Counted from the first letter of the stretch, positions 37,415 through 49,778 are shown. The stretch is 64,000 nucleotides of DNA from Sitta carolinensis (GCA_032173965.1 CM063283.1:79052743-79116742), one strand, 5' to 3'. Numbers and translations are program-made. Notes: generated by a model not told the origin, from the letters alone.

Positions 37415-38172
37415 AGAGACATCTTTTACTAGACCAAGGTACTCAAAGACCTATTCAGCTGGGCCTGACCTTTTTCGGTAATAGGGCATCCACAACTTCT
37501 CTGGGTCACCTTCTCCAGTGTCTTGCCACTCTTGTAAAAATGTATAATCCGTATGTCCAACATAAATAGACCCTCTTTCAGCTTAAAACCACAGTACCAT
37601 GTTCTGACACTACACACTTGGTTAAAAGTCTCTCTCCAGTTCTCTTCTGGAAAAGTTCAAAGTTAGGTTGGATAGGAATTCGAGCAACTTGGTGTAGCAA
37701 AAGGTGCTCCTGACCATGAAAGCCGGTTTGAACTAGATGATCTTCAAGGTCCTTTCCAACCCAGGACTTTATGCAATTCTGTAAATCTACCATTCCATGA
37801 TATATTGAGGTCTCCTCAGAGCCTTCTCTTCTCCAGGCCAAACAACCTCAGTTCTCTCATACTGTGTTCACAGGAGAGGTGCTGCGGCTCTCCGATCATT
37901 TCCATGGCCTTCCCTGGATCTGCTTTAACATGTTTGTTTCTTTCTCATTCTGTAGACCTCTGAGCCAGTCACAGTACTCCAGGTGGGCTTTTAGAAGACC
38001 AGAGTACAGGGGAAATTATTTCCTTCTGCTTGCTGGCCATGCTACCTTTTATGCAGCCCAAGATCTTATTGTCTTTCAAGACTGCAACTGGCATTGTTGG
38101 CTTATGTCCAAATTTTCATCCACCAGTACCTCAAGCCCTTCTCCACCAAGCTGCTTTCAATCTGTTAAAAGC
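37415..38172 (-). mobile_element. CR1 LINE interrupted by a second CR1
   Basis: This is a minus-strand CR1 3' part in two pieces. 37415-37646 holds the 3' UTR and end of ORF2 ('catccacaacttctctgggt', 'agtctctctccagttctctt'). 37805-38172 resumes exactly where the family continues ('gaggtctcctcagagccttc', 'tctccaggccaaacaacctc', 'gcagcccaagatcttattgt'). The 158 bases between them read as a CR1 tail in the opposite orientation. The terminal repeat on the left is lost or too decayed to see. The 5' side is truncated near 38172. Frames on either strand here are broken. Confidence 0.88.
37647..37804 (+). mobile_element. CR1 LINE 3' tail nested inside another CR1
   Basis: On the plus strand, 'gttggataggaattcgagca', 'actagatgatcttcaaggtc' and 'ctttccaacccaggac' are the conserved last 130-150 bases of a CR1. 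They end in a degenerate ATTCTGTAA...ATTCCATGATA terminal repeat at about 37804. The minus-strand CR1 flanks it on both sides and is continuous when this piece is skipped. This copy is therefore a later, strongly 5'-truncated insertion into the older one. Confidence 0.85.
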
Positions 38173-38550
38173 TAAGGGTTTCCTTTGCTCTGGGTCCTTC
38201 CTTGGAGGCACCAGCTCAACCTGTTATTTTGCTATTTATTTCTTGCACCAAAATGAAATTATTGAAGGAATTGAGACATCTGAGATTCTACTATGGGAAA
38301 CCTGGGGTTGAGCCAGTAAGCAAGCCCTCTCTGACTGTGGTGTGGTGTGCAAAGGAAGGCGAGTTAACTCCTAGGAGCTGGGAAGTGGATTCAGTCCCAG
38401 ATCAGGTGGTATGTTTGCGACTGCTAGAGTGGCTTCTCTATGGGCAGGCAGGAAAGTTTCCTTAGTATATAGGACCTTGCTGGTCTGGGACTGTCCTTCC
38501 TGGAGAAGGTTCAGAAGTGTGTATAACTACATGATGGTAGAGAATGTAGT
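38173..38550. other. Spacer between two CR1 fragments, unrecognised
   Basis: Somewhat G+C-richer than the surrounding DNA (38290-38500) but without any match I can name. It may be diverged repeat sequence. Plus-strand frames at 38030-38311 and 38202-38465 straddle the CR1 edge and are not genes. Confidence 0.4.
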
Positions 38551-38852
38551 GCCAGGCTTCTGTGAGTAGTGCCCACATAAAGCAAAAGAAGTAATCAATG
38601 GGCACAAACTGAAATACAGGAAATTACATTTATAAAGAAGCTAGAAAATAAGAATTAAATTTTTTAAATAGCTGTGAAACACTATAAGAGGATACCTAAA
38701 GAGGGTGCAAAATCTCCATCACTAAAGACATTTAAGGGATGACTGCAAATGATCCTGGATAACCTGCTCTAAGTGTCTGTGCTTGAACAAGGAGGTTGGA
38801 CTAGGTATTCTCCAGAGATTCCTTGCAGCATAAACTGATTTGTGATTATGTG
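38551..38852 (+). mobile_element. CR1 LINE, 3' end fragment
   Basis: 'Aatgggcacaaactgaaata' with 'caggaaattacatttataaa' and 'aggttggactaggtattctc' are the ordered blocks of a plus-strand CR1 3' end. The element finishes in a decayed 'actgatttgtgattatgtg' terminal repeat of the ATTCTGTGAT type. It is 5' truncated, about 300 bp long and non-coding. Confidence 0.85.
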
Positions 38853-40516
38853 GCTACCCTTACTTACCTTCGCCATAACACATCTGCTCAATACACATAC
38901 AGTCACATATATGCACACATACACACTCCATATATATTTGTTTGTTTCTAACAGTTTTTACTTGTGTAAACGGGATTATTTCATTGATGGCTTAGATTAG
39001 TTAAGTAAGCAGTGATAGCACTATAAGAAATTTGGTGACAACATCTGATATGGATTTTTTTTTTTTAAATTGCAATATTTTTTTGTTGTTGTTGTTTAAA
39101 AAAAAACCCTCCAGTTAGTTTTACTCAGTCTTGTGACTAAGTTTTGCAGCAGATTTAATTCCTATTCTTGACTTATGTGTTTGTATATATAAATGTTTAA
39201 TGTGTTTTTGCTAAGTTGGAAAAGTAACGGTCATATAACCAAAGTTTTCAAAGGGAAATTAGGAGCTTGTCTTGACAAAAAAATAAGCCATGAAGAATTC
39301 TTATACAAGATGATTGCTTTTGATAGTTCACCTCAGAAATAATATGTATTTTTTTGTTTCAGAAAATACACATGTAATGAAACTTTTAGTGATGTACATG
39401 AAAAATAGATGCCTTTGGGAACAAAGAAAATGCTATAATATGCTGTATCTGTTTGCTTACACATCCCCCATGAGGAGTGTGTTGTCTACAAACACAGTTG
39501 CATCTAGTATCTGAGGCAATTTTTTTACTTGGTATGAGGTTTTTGCTAATAGATGATTCCTGTAGTCAAAGAACCACTGAAATGGTTTGAGTATATAGCT
39601 AGTATAGTTTCAGAATACTAATTAAATTGTACATTCCATTTTTTATTAGTATGTGGAAGAAACAGTTCAGTGAAACTATAAATGTTACAGATTGAAATTA
39701 CAGAAGTAGTTGAAATTGTTTTTCTTGCCTGGCTTTTCTAATATGCACTAGTTTCCTCTTCTTTTAAAATGAGAAAAATGTGAACAGCTGTTGTAAGGCA
39801 CAGTTACATTACCATGTTTTTGGGGTTTTTTTGTCAAAAGGTTTAATTTCAGTAATGGTAACAGACACTTGTAATGAGTATGTTCAGAATTCTAGTATTT
39901 ATAGACCTTCAGCATCAAAATTATGCCATATAATTTTTGAACCTTAAAGTACCAAAAACTCTTCCATGATGAACCTTCCATTCATCAGTGTGTGGACAAT
40001 CTATGTCCCTGTGACAGATGTGGTTAGAAGGAAATTAATTTACCTATTACACCACATGGACAGTAATGCATTTTAAGATAAAATAACACAGCAGTTAACC
40101 TTCAATGTGTTGAATGCTTTAAAGAGCTGAAGGCAATCTTGGCAGACATTTTAAGGAAATGGTAGAAAGTGTCTCTTCTAGATATAAGTGAACCAGTAGA
40201 TTTTTGCTGCAATGAATGATTTGATATTGGTGAAGAGCTACTGTGTCCCTTATTAACAGATTTCCTAAATGATTTCTGGTAGGGAAGTCTGATATTACAT
40301 CCCAATCTAAAGTATTTTTTTTGGAATATGCTTATTATACAGAATTAGCTCTGAACTCTTCTTCATCCCTGCAGTGCAGGTTAAAGATGTGAAGAAAAGA
40401 CATTCTACTCTGTTTCATTCCTTGAGTGGAGATCCATGCCACAGCAAAAATACAGGGATTATTCATATTTTAGAATTATCTGAGAATGGCCACATAGAAA
40501 TTAGAGCTTGTCTCTC
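38853..40516. other. AT-rich non-coding DNA, no gene seen
   Basis: Contains short T-rich runs (39054-39066 and 39088-39107) and nothing else recognisable. Frames at 39314-39514 and 40102-40305 are treated as chance. Confidence 0.5.
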
Positions 40517-42363
40517 CAGAAGGTGGCGGCATCTGTAGTCCAACTGAAGCACATCTACACCAATGCAAACAGCTCAGGCAAAAAACAGGAGGAGATGGAA
40601 GCCATAGTGCAGTAGGAAAACTATTACACAATTACCGTCATGGAAATCTCATGCAAAAGTACACAAAACCACAGAAATAAATGGCTATAAAATCTGCAGA
40701 GGGATAGGCAAGGGAAGAGAGGCAGTAGGGTAGTCCTGTTGGTAAGGAGTGGTTTTACTGTCTGGAGCTTCATGACTGTTACGGTAGGACTGGTTAAGAA
40801 TTGGGGAAAGACAACAACACAGACATCCTGGTGGGAGTCTGTTATAGATCAAACAACCCTGATGAAGAGGCAGACAAAACCAGACTATAAGCAACTGGAA
40901 GAAATCTCATGATCACTGGCCCATTTTTCTTATGGGCAACTTCAACTCACTAGATGTCTGCTGGAAACACAACACAGCAGAGAGAAAACAGTCTAGGAGG
41001 CTCCTGGAGTATGTGAAAGATGTGCAGCTGGTGAGTCAGCTAGGAAATGGGTCCCACGAGACTTGACTAGAACAGAGAAGGGCTGGTGGATGGTGTGGTG
41101 CTTGGAGGTTGTCTTGATCACGGCTATCACTAAATAGTAGCGTTTAATCCACAGAGAAGTAAGGAGGTGGGGTCAGCAAAACTGACACCTTGGACTTCAG
41201 AAGGGCAGACTTAGCACATTTAGGAGGCTGTCTGACAGTTGAAAGAATTTGAAAGGCAGTTCTGAAGGGCAAATGAGTCCAGGAAGGCTGGGCATTCTTC
41301 AAGGAAATATTAAATGTACGGGAACAAGTTATCCCCATGTGCCAGTAGATGCACTGGCAGAGGAGAAGACTAGACTGAACAGAGACCTTTGACTGGAACT
41401 CAGGCAGGAAAAATAAAGTTTAGAACTTTTGTAAGAAGTGGAAGGAAACTCAAGAGAACTACAAGGACGTGTGAGATTATGCAGGAAGTAAATTTGAAGG
41501 CTCAAAGCCCACGTGGATCTTGGACTTACTGTTGCCAATCTGACTATTGCAATAGAAAACAATGAAACAAGTTTCCATAATTACATCAGCAAAAAAAAAG
41601 AGGGCCAAGAAAAACTCCATCCTTCGTTTCCTCCTGGGGAAATTTAGTTGCAAAGCCTTGGGCCCAGATTTGTTTAATATCTTTATCAACATATGGGCCA
41701 AGGACACTTGTTTGAGGTTCAGCAATGTGAAGTTCTGGGTTCCTGCACTTCAGTCACAACTCCACCCAGTGCTAGGGCCTGGGGAAGAGTGACTGGAAAC
41801 CTGCCCAGAAAGAGTATGGACAGTAGGATTAGGGCATTTATTAACCCCTCTACTTCACACAGTGAGGCTGCATCTTGAATATTGTATTCAGTTTTGGGTG
41901 TCTCACTGCAAGAAAGATATTGAGCTGCTGGAGCAAGTCCAGAGAAGGACAACAAAGTTGGCACAGTGCCTAGAGCACAGTCTTATGACAATGGCTGATG
42001 GAACTGGAGATTTTAGCCTGGAGAAGAGGAGGCTCAGGGGAGACCGTATCACTCTCTACAATGACCTGGAAGGAGGTTTTATTCAGAAAGTTTACTCTTC
42101 TCCCAAGAAACAGAATGAAATGCCCTCAGGTTGCACCAGGGGAGGTTTAGACTGCATATAAGAAAGACTTCTGATGGAAAGGTTTGTCCAACACTGTAAT
42201 TGGGTGCCCAGGGAAGTTGTTGAGTTACTGCTCCTGCAGGTATTTTAAATGTATGGATGTGGGACTTGGGGACATGGTTTAGTGGTGACTTGACCGTGAG
42301 AGTTTAATGGTTGAACTAAGTACTCTTAGAGGTATTTTTCAACCTAAATGATTCTATGACTAT
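40517..42363 (+). mobile_element. CR1 LINE keeping both ends of ORF2, internally deleted
   Basis: The left part (40517-41150) decodes in broken frames to the N-terminal apurinic-type endonuclease of CR1. Blocks include 'VQLKHIYTNA'-like sequence at 40538-40570, 'DILVGVCYRSNN' near 40820, 'LMGNFNSLDVCWKHNTAERK' near 40925-40990 and 'SRRLLEYV'. 41150-41640 is the linker between endonuclease and reverse transcriptase. A jump at about 41660 then lands inside the polymerase ('LGPDLFNIFIN'). A second jump skips the catalytic A-D-D box to the 'vLHLGHNN' region near 41740. The C-terminus is readable at 41862-42161 ('[20 protein letters not shown]'). The 3' UTR ends in ATTCTATGACTATGC near 42363. Its length of 1.85 kb is well short of an intact coding region plus UTR. 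Stops and frameshifts are numerous (for example an in-frame TAG near 40612), so it is inactive. Confidence 0.9.
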
Positions 42364-45300
42364 GCTATTATCACCTCAAAATATCTTTTAGTCTCTTCTT
42401 CATCAATACTTCAATATTTTAAATATGTGCTAGACATATATTAAAAAATTAACTGAAGTCAGTTGAATCTGAGTTTCTTACTCAGGGATGTACAGGGGAG
42501 GAAAACTTCCTAGATAATTTACAACTCATGCCCTCTACAGAATAATGGGAGTAAAATATGACTGCATGCACATATTTCACTTACCATTACCAACTAGATG
42601 TAATATTGGGCAAATTCACAGTAAACTCAATACCAATGAACAGCCTTGTGACAACTGCACATATCTTCCTAGATTAAAAAACCTACTTTTTCAAAGGTCT
42701 CATGTCTGAAGTATTTGGTTTAAGTTATCATTAGACTGTGTTTGGGCTATTAGTTATATGTCAACAGCATTGCAAATATAACTACAACATCTGATTAATT
42801 TTGAAGATGAATTGTAAGTGCCAAATACAATGTACTCAGTTCTTTTGAAATCTAAAAATGACTGTCATTTATAATAGTTCCTGTTCTTTTAATGGCAACA
42901 TTCACATACCAGACTAAAAATATTGCAGTAGAACATCAAATTTCCCACCAGCTTGGTCATATATATGACAAGAAAAGAGAAACAGCAGATATCAACAAAG
43001 TAAAGATACCAGTAATCTTAGTATCTTGAACTTATTAAGAGTTCTTTTTCTTGTTAGGTAAATAGAGTCCCCCCAATTATTAGCAGAGTTCTAGGATTCC
43101 AGGGTGAAGACTTTCTTCCTTTAAAAAACATAAATTAGTATTACCAGTTATTCTTCAGTATGGCTATTACATGACTACATACTCAATATGAATAAAAACA
43201 TTTTAGAAGATGAAGCATAAAAAATATATTTAATAAGATTTATTTATTTATTTATCTACTTATAGAGACAAGGAAAATAAATCTAAAATTTCTGCAAATC
43301 TGAACTAGATACTGTTTAATTACTTCATGTTTTTGTATGTGGCAATTAAAACATCTATTAATAGTAGAGTATCAATTTTCAAAGTAAAGCATGGGGATTT
43401 AACTGTGTAAATTCTAGTAATGTCAAACTGAGTCACAAACCTGCAAATCTGCATTTAGAAATGAAATGTTTTGTGTTAGAAGAAAAATTCCATGTGAAAT
43501 CAAAATGATCTAGAAGTTAAAGTAAACACATTTAAAAGTAAAATTTTAACAGAATATTTTCACTTACACACAATTTCATGAAAGTAGCCTGGAACAGTTT
43601 CTTAGAGTAGATGGCATAAAAATGAGTTTTGGACAGTTTCAAGTGTTATTTTAAATTATTTGCAGATATGAAACATCTTATGCATTCTGTTCTTCATTTC
43701 TTGAGTATTTTTTATATTTCTTTTCCAAAGTAATAAGAAGGAAAGAGAAGTTTTACTTTGCATATTTTTTTTTTTATTTTTGCAGATAGTATGTCATCTT
43801 TATTAAATAAAATTAGTAAACAAATATTCTGGACTGCAAATGTAATGCATTAATGAGGAAGTAATAGAATTTGATTCTGTGTGTCTAGCTATTAGAGATA
43901 AATATAGCCCCTATTGGTATCAATGACTACTAAAATTTTAAACTCAGTAAAACATGCATCAATTAACTCTCCTTTTAACAATAAACTTCTTTCTTAAACT
44001 AAATTAGGCTAAGGGGCCATTATTTATATCTGGATATATAAATGAAAAAATGTAAGCTGTTTATAAAATATAGATACCATTTAAATATGTTTTTTTCTTT
44101 CCTATCTTTTATATTACAAATTGCTTCAGAATAAAATACAGAAATTTGGATGTCATAAGGTAAAAACATGTTTCATGCTTTTGATTGTAGCTAGGATTTA
44201 AAAAAATAAGTTTGTTACACTAGAATTAAGTTTCTTGAACTCGTGTTGTCTTCAAAACCACATGAAGCTGATCTTGGGGATGAAAGTACTAATAAAGTGG
44301 TTAAGTAAAATTTGTTCTGTGTTTAGGTGATTTATGTACTGCCAGGACAAAGGAATTTGAAATGCTTTCAAAAGTGGAAAAAGATCCATATAGGTTGTGT
44401 TCCTGTAGAAATAATAAAATTACACAGCTAGCATGGCATCACAAAGTAAAACATTCTCATAACTGGATTTGAAAGCTAAAGGTCCTCATCCATAAATCCA
44501 TATCCAGATGAAATTATCCCCAGATGACACACAACTAAATTCCAACTAACTTTATATTTGCATTATGAAAGAGAAGATATCACTTTAATGTCTACCTCTA
44601 ATTATCAAATTTTAATTAAGTCTAATTAAATGTTTATCAGCCTTTCTTCTGGGAGGCAGGTCTTGAGAAAGGAATATAAAACATAGATGGGACAGCAGCT
44701 AAGTTTCCAGTCATGTGAATGACATTTCCAATAGCAGGATTTGGCTTAAATAACATTGAGACAATCCTGCTCTCTATTCCCAGACCTTGGTGATTGTGAC
44801 TTGACATGGTGAGAACTCAGCTGAAGCTGTAATGATTCCAATAGTAAAGGTGATAGAGGGAACCTGCACATTGCAACCAACCTTATATCTTTAGTGTACC
44901 TAATCCATGTGTGTAGACCAATTCACAGATGCCCAACGCACCATCTCCAAAGGGGTTTTTAAGCCTGTAAATATCAAGGCATTTATAAACTGGTCTGCTT
45001 TGCTTTCTATCTTCAGAGATGTTTGTAACTAAAAATGCAACTTATGGGTGTACTGAATCTTTACATTAAGTTTTTAGTTTCCAGTGATATTAATAGAAAC
45101 TACATATGCACAGACTGAAAGTATGATTTGAGCTTCATCAAGTAAATGCATTAAAATCTTGGTGATGACAAAACAAATTGCTATTCTCATGGTTCTTCTA
45201 CAGTCTTATTTCCTTTAATGTTTTTAAACAGAACTTGGGAAGCCATTCTTCACATGAATGAGCATGAAGTCATCCCCCTTCCATTTACTGAAAAATACAC

Positions 45301-45400
45301 CAAGTTTCTTCTGTAGCAGAAACCAAATAATCTTTTTCCTGATGTGTTTAACCATGCCACAAGCAATGCATACAACTACAGATAAAACCAGTATAACCTC
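42364..45400. other. AT-rich non-coding DNA, no gene seen
   Basis: No repeat or gene was recognised in 3 kb, apart from short (TTTA)n-like sequence at 43238-43257 and T-rich runs near 43767. No frame of note is present. Confidence 0.55.
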
Positions 45401-45745
45401 TGTTATGATCCAATTAAGAGATGCCTCTGCCTGAATTAAGGTTCAAATGTGACCATATGCAGAAGTCAATACCACGGATTTTATTTAACAGTAAAAGTGT
45501 GTCAGAGAGAAAAAAACACGAGGAGAGGCAGGGAAAAGAAAGACAGTGAAAAAGAAAGATTAAGCAAAGATGCTTGCAGCTTCCCATTGTTCCTTCTTCA
45601 CCCTAATCTTAGTGGTGGGAGTCCCAGAGCCCTTCTGGACATGCCACTTTTATACAGTCCAAGTTGCAGGTATCCACGGGGCAGTTCCTATAGCTTGAGG
45701 TGGCATGTGTATACGAGTAGTGCTGAGAAAGCAGACATAAAATGA
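45401..45745 (-). mobile_element. Probable ERV LTR, minus strand
   Basis: Read on the minus strand, this has an ordered LTR-like promoter and terminator. A TATAAAA box lies at plus-strand 45648-45654 ('ggactgtataaaagtggc'). About 160 bases later come a pyrimidine-rich stretch and an AATAAA signal (plus-strand TTTATT, 45480-45485), then 'tattgacttctgcatatggt'. I recall similar wording from avian endogenous retrovirus LTRs, though not the exact family. TG...CA edges are not certain. TGTTATGATC at 45401 or TGTGACC at 45448 could be the left edge, and the right edge near 45736-45745 is a guess. No target duplication was found. The plus-strand frame at 45449-45745 is antisense to it. Confidence 0.5.
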
Positions 45746-46089
45746 TGTATATGATGTATAATTTCCCAGTCACAAAGATGAGACGTCTTTTTCGAGGTGT
45801 TCAACTAAAATAACCAGCAAAGAGGCAAGAAAAGAATGAGGTAGAGAGAGCAGGGCTGTAGAAACATGAAGTGCAATCTTCCTCAGTAGGCAAACTTCCA
45901 CTTAGAAAGCTAAGATCAAAACTAGCTGGTAGTATTTTTTAAATACTAGAATGCAAATTAATGATTCTGTATTTTCAGAATAATTAAGTTCCCCATCAAA
46001 TGAAAAGGAATGTGCCATGTACCACCATGAGTCAACAACACAACCAGTGGCAAACAAGACTAGTGGTGTTCAGGGCGACATTAGGATGA

Positions 46090-46480
46090 TTATTGCCAGC
46101 AGGGACTGAAGCATCTCTGCTATGAGGAAGGACTGAGAGCTGTGACTTTTCAGTTCAGAGAAGACAAGGCTGAAGGGAGGGTACATGAAGGTTGGAGTCA
46201 GGTTCTTTTCAAAAATGCCAAGTGACAGAGACAATGGGCACAAAGTGAAACACAGAAGGCTCCATCTGAACATCAGGAAACACTTTTTTGTTGCGATGGC
46301 AACCAAGCAGTGGTAAAGATTGCCCAGAGATGTTGGGGAGAGTCCATCATTGGAGATGTTCAAAAGCTGCTGGGACATGGTCATGGACAACTGATTCTAG
46401 GTGGCCCTTCCTGAGCAGGAGGTTGGACCAGATGACCTCCAGAGGTCCCTTCTTACAACAACCATTCTGTGATACTGTGA
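46090..46480 (+). mobile_element. CR1 LINE, 3' end fragment
   Basis: The fragment begins with the ORF2 C-terminal region ('gaagcatctctgctatgagg'). Its 3' UTR follows ('caatgggcacaaagtgaaac', 'ttgcccagagatgttgggga', 'agatgacctccagaggtccc'), and it ends CCATTCTGTGATACTGTGA at about 46480. The terminal repeat is of the ATTCTGTGAT type. It is 5' truncated with a small internal deletion. The minus-strand 106-codon frame at 46070-46390 is its antisense shadow. Confidence 0.92.
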
Positions 46481-47225
46481 AATGCCACCAGTAGACAATT
46501 GTGTCTAAAACTACACTAGAAAATATTCTGCAAACACCATTTCTAAGAGATGTGGGTCCAGCCCTTGAAAGTATTTCAGATATTTTTTATCATTGCAAAC
46601 ATATTTTCATGTAAACAATTCCTTTTGGAACCTGGAACAGTGTGTTTGTTTCTTTATAATAAAAGCTGATATAAATTTTCTTCATTTATGTATACATATT
46701 TTGTATACTGTTTGCTGAAAAAAATGCTTGCACCATGAGCACACTGTAAGGAACAAAATTGCTAAAGGAGAAAGGAGAAAAAATATCTGAATTGTAAAAT
46801 AACCAGTCTGATAAACTCTCAGTCTTTTATCATAGCAATAAAATAGCCTGATATGTTCTTTTTGTGATAGACAAGGTTATGAAATACACAGAAAAATGGT
46901 GAACAAAATACATAGTATATGATAAATAGATTACAAAATATATTGAAATCATGTAATACACTGAAATAAATAGAATTTCTGGAATGACACTCAAGCACCA
47001 TTTTTTATTCAGACAAAAAGAAAAAAGTGCCAAGACTCTCAATTTTTTTACTCACTTTAATGGAAGCTGTCCTCCATAACAATCCTTAAAAAGATATTCA
47101 ATATCATACAAAGATTGGACCTAATTTATAATTTATGTGCATTTTAATTTGCTAGATAAGGGAATTAGAGAGACCCTGAATTCTGCTTCCTTAAGAGGTT
47201 CAAGTAACTTCATCCCACATAATCT

Positions 47226-47290
47226 GTTTTTTTTTTTTTTGTTGGTTTTTGGGTTTTGTTTTGTTTTGTTTTGTTTTTTGTTTTTGTTTT
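47226..47290 (+). repeat. T-rich / (GTTTT)n low-complexity tract
   Basis: (T)14 is followed by GTTGG and GGG interruptions and then repeated TTTTG units. G and T only over about 64 bases. Confidence 0.9.
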
Positions 47291-47488
47291 ATAACACTTC
47301 CAATTAAGAATTTCTCTATTAATTGAAGTGAAATTTTGGTATTCTGTGTTAGGAAAGTTTAGTTGGGAATTTGACCATTAATTTCAGTGGAGCAGAGTTT
47401 TTTTACTGCTCACTGTCAGATGTTTTATATAAAAAGTGTTACCTTTACACTGATATTTTGTGCTGCTTTTCTTTTGTAGTTCTGTAGG

Positions 47489-47600
47489 AAAAAAACCCAA
47501 AAACAAACAAACAAACAAACAAAAAAAAAACACAAAAAAACCCCCAACCAACCAACCAACCAAAACACAAACAAACAAACAAACAAACAAAAAACAAAAA
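47489..47600 (+). repeat. A-rich (AAAC)n/(AACC)n low-complexity tract
   Basis: About 110 bases contain A and C only: ACAAACAAAC units, an A10 run, CCCCC, ACCAACCAACC units, then ACAAAC units again. It is complementary in character to the G/T tract about 200 bases upstream. The minus-strand frame over it (47384-47590) is an artefact of the repeat. Confidence 0.92.
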
Positions 47601-47784
47601 TAAGCCCTCCCTGTTTCTTGTAATGTATTCTGTTAATATTTCTTTAAGGATAATGCAGCCCAGGTCTTCTTGAAATTAGAATGCTGAATAAAGTCTTGAA
47701 TTTTACTCAAGGTCAAACATCGTTTCTTGAAGTTCATCTGACTTTCATCCTTTCATCTCCAGAAAACTTGGGATTCTTTTAGGT

Positions 47785-47788
<4 letters not shown>

Positions 47789-47860
<72 letters not shown>
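47789..47860 (+). repeat. (TA)36 microsatellite
   Basis: This is a pure TA dinucleotide run of 72 bases. It is self-complementary, can extrude as a cruciform and is expected to be highly length-variable. Confidence 0.95.
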
Positions 47861-47864
<4 letters not shown>

Positions 47865-49760
47865 TTATCTGAAATCTTAAAGGAACAGAGGGAATTGTAT
47901 ACAGTTCCCTAAATCTTATTTCTTATATCATATTCTATTTCCTTATATTCAAGATATGCATGAAATATATGAAAACATTTTCTTCCTTTTTGTTTTGAAG
48001 AAAATAAGCAAAGGTGCATTGAACTATTTATGATAGCTAAATCATTTATAAAAGAAAATTGTTACGGTCTGTTGCAAATGTAGGAAAAGAGTTTCTGAAG
48101 GGTACAGACCACTTATAAGATTTTTTCCTGTTTACATTTAGGAGGAGAACCTGCTATTGTCTAGAGTTTTTCATCTGCTCAGTGTAGCATTAAATAAATA
48201 TCTCTCTGCAGGTTATCACTATGCCAGCAGGGAGCTCAGATGCATGTGTGCACAACTATTTTCAGCATATAAAAATAAAAGAAAACTAATGTTTGAATGT
48301 AGAATTAAACAGATAATGCAAAAAAGTACTGGAGAAACTTATTTCTGCTGTATGTAATGCACTTCTGCAAGTCATATACTTTACACCCCAAACTGTGTGG
48401 TAGACTGAGATTTATATTCATACAAAATCTGGTTAAACACACAGAGAAAGCATTCATGCTGGGGTGTCTTAGCATGTCAAGTTTCCATCAAAACCAGTCA
48501 ACACATGCATCTGGTGTGTCTGAAGAATCTGTTTTAATTCAGAATTGTATTTATTTGTCAGTCACAACTTCTTTTAATTTAAGAACATTTCTTTCTAGTA
48601 TTTTCATAAGAATAATTGATTTTTTAGTACCAAATAACTAAATAAAGTGAGAAACTTTGTATGAAACATTACTTTGTAACTCCTTCCTGTGTGGATTAGA
48701 AATTTATGGTTCTTGTGTTTCCTCACTGAACTCTTCTAGTGTCCAGATTTGGGGTGAGGAAGCAAGACAATGTTCAAATAATTGAAGACACAAAGAAGGC
48801 TAGAGGATAAGCAAAGGACAGAGATACATATGCATAACTTGAAATGTCTATAAGAAAAATTCTTAAAAAGTAGGTTGAGAAAAAATTCATATTAACAGTG
48901 TAATCCAGGGTTTTGCTTCTAAACCTCTCATTTCAACCTGTTTCCAGTAGAAGCAGAGTTTTGATGCACCTAAAATAATCCAAAGCTAGATGCAAACCAA
49001 AACCTTACATTAAATGGGTCTGTGTTAACCTATATAGCTTGAAAATGTCAATGTGTATGGTTTAGTTCCTTAAGGATCCTGAGTTTTCCCAATCAAGTTT
49101 CTTCAAAGCCTTCAGCCCTGTACATATAAATAGCAGCATCTCAGAGAGAATGGTGTTTCCATATCCTTGTCACACCTACAACTGTCTTTGAGTCTGGTGA
49201 CACTCAAAAAAAAAAAGAAAGTCCAAATCTGAAATCATAGGAGGAAATTGATCCCTTGTGCATCTACTGAGAACACTTGGCTTAGAAGAAGTCATAATAG
49301 ACCCTACTTCCAATTAAAATGTGATAAAGAAGGAAACACCTCCACTTATAAATTAATAGCTTTGTGAGACAAAGTGATAATTTTTACTTCTATGTTTCAA
49401 AAGGAATTTCAGGCTTGGGAATACCACAAAGATATTTCACAACCAGTTGTGTCTCCTTTTCCAACTTTTAAGAATGTAAGAGAACTGAGGCTCTTAATGT
49501 TATGACGGATAAATTCCATATTTTGATCCATGCACATTTTTACTATACTTTACTCTTTTTATATTAATTCTTTCCTTAAAAGAAAAGCTTAATATAATGC
49601 AATTTGTAATATTTACTACTACAGTGTAAAGATAAGGCCTAGAACCTGTTTCAGAGGATAAATATTTGGTAAATATCTTCACATGCCTACAAACATTAAT
49701 AAATCATTTTGATTAAAAAGGGGGAAAGGAACAGATCTAAGGTTTGAAGAAAATACGAAA

Positions 49761-49778
49761 TAATAATAATAATAATAA
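49761..49778 (+). repeat. (TAA)6 microsatellite
   Basis: Six TAA units are followed by an A run. Confidence 0.85.

Noticed and set aside
46070..46390. Minus-strand frame of 106 codons
   Set aside because: It is antisense to the plus-strand CR1 3' end at 46090-46480.
47384..47590. Minus-strand frame rich in Val, Cys, Phe and Leu
   Set aside because: It is a translation of the A/C-only low-complexity tract.
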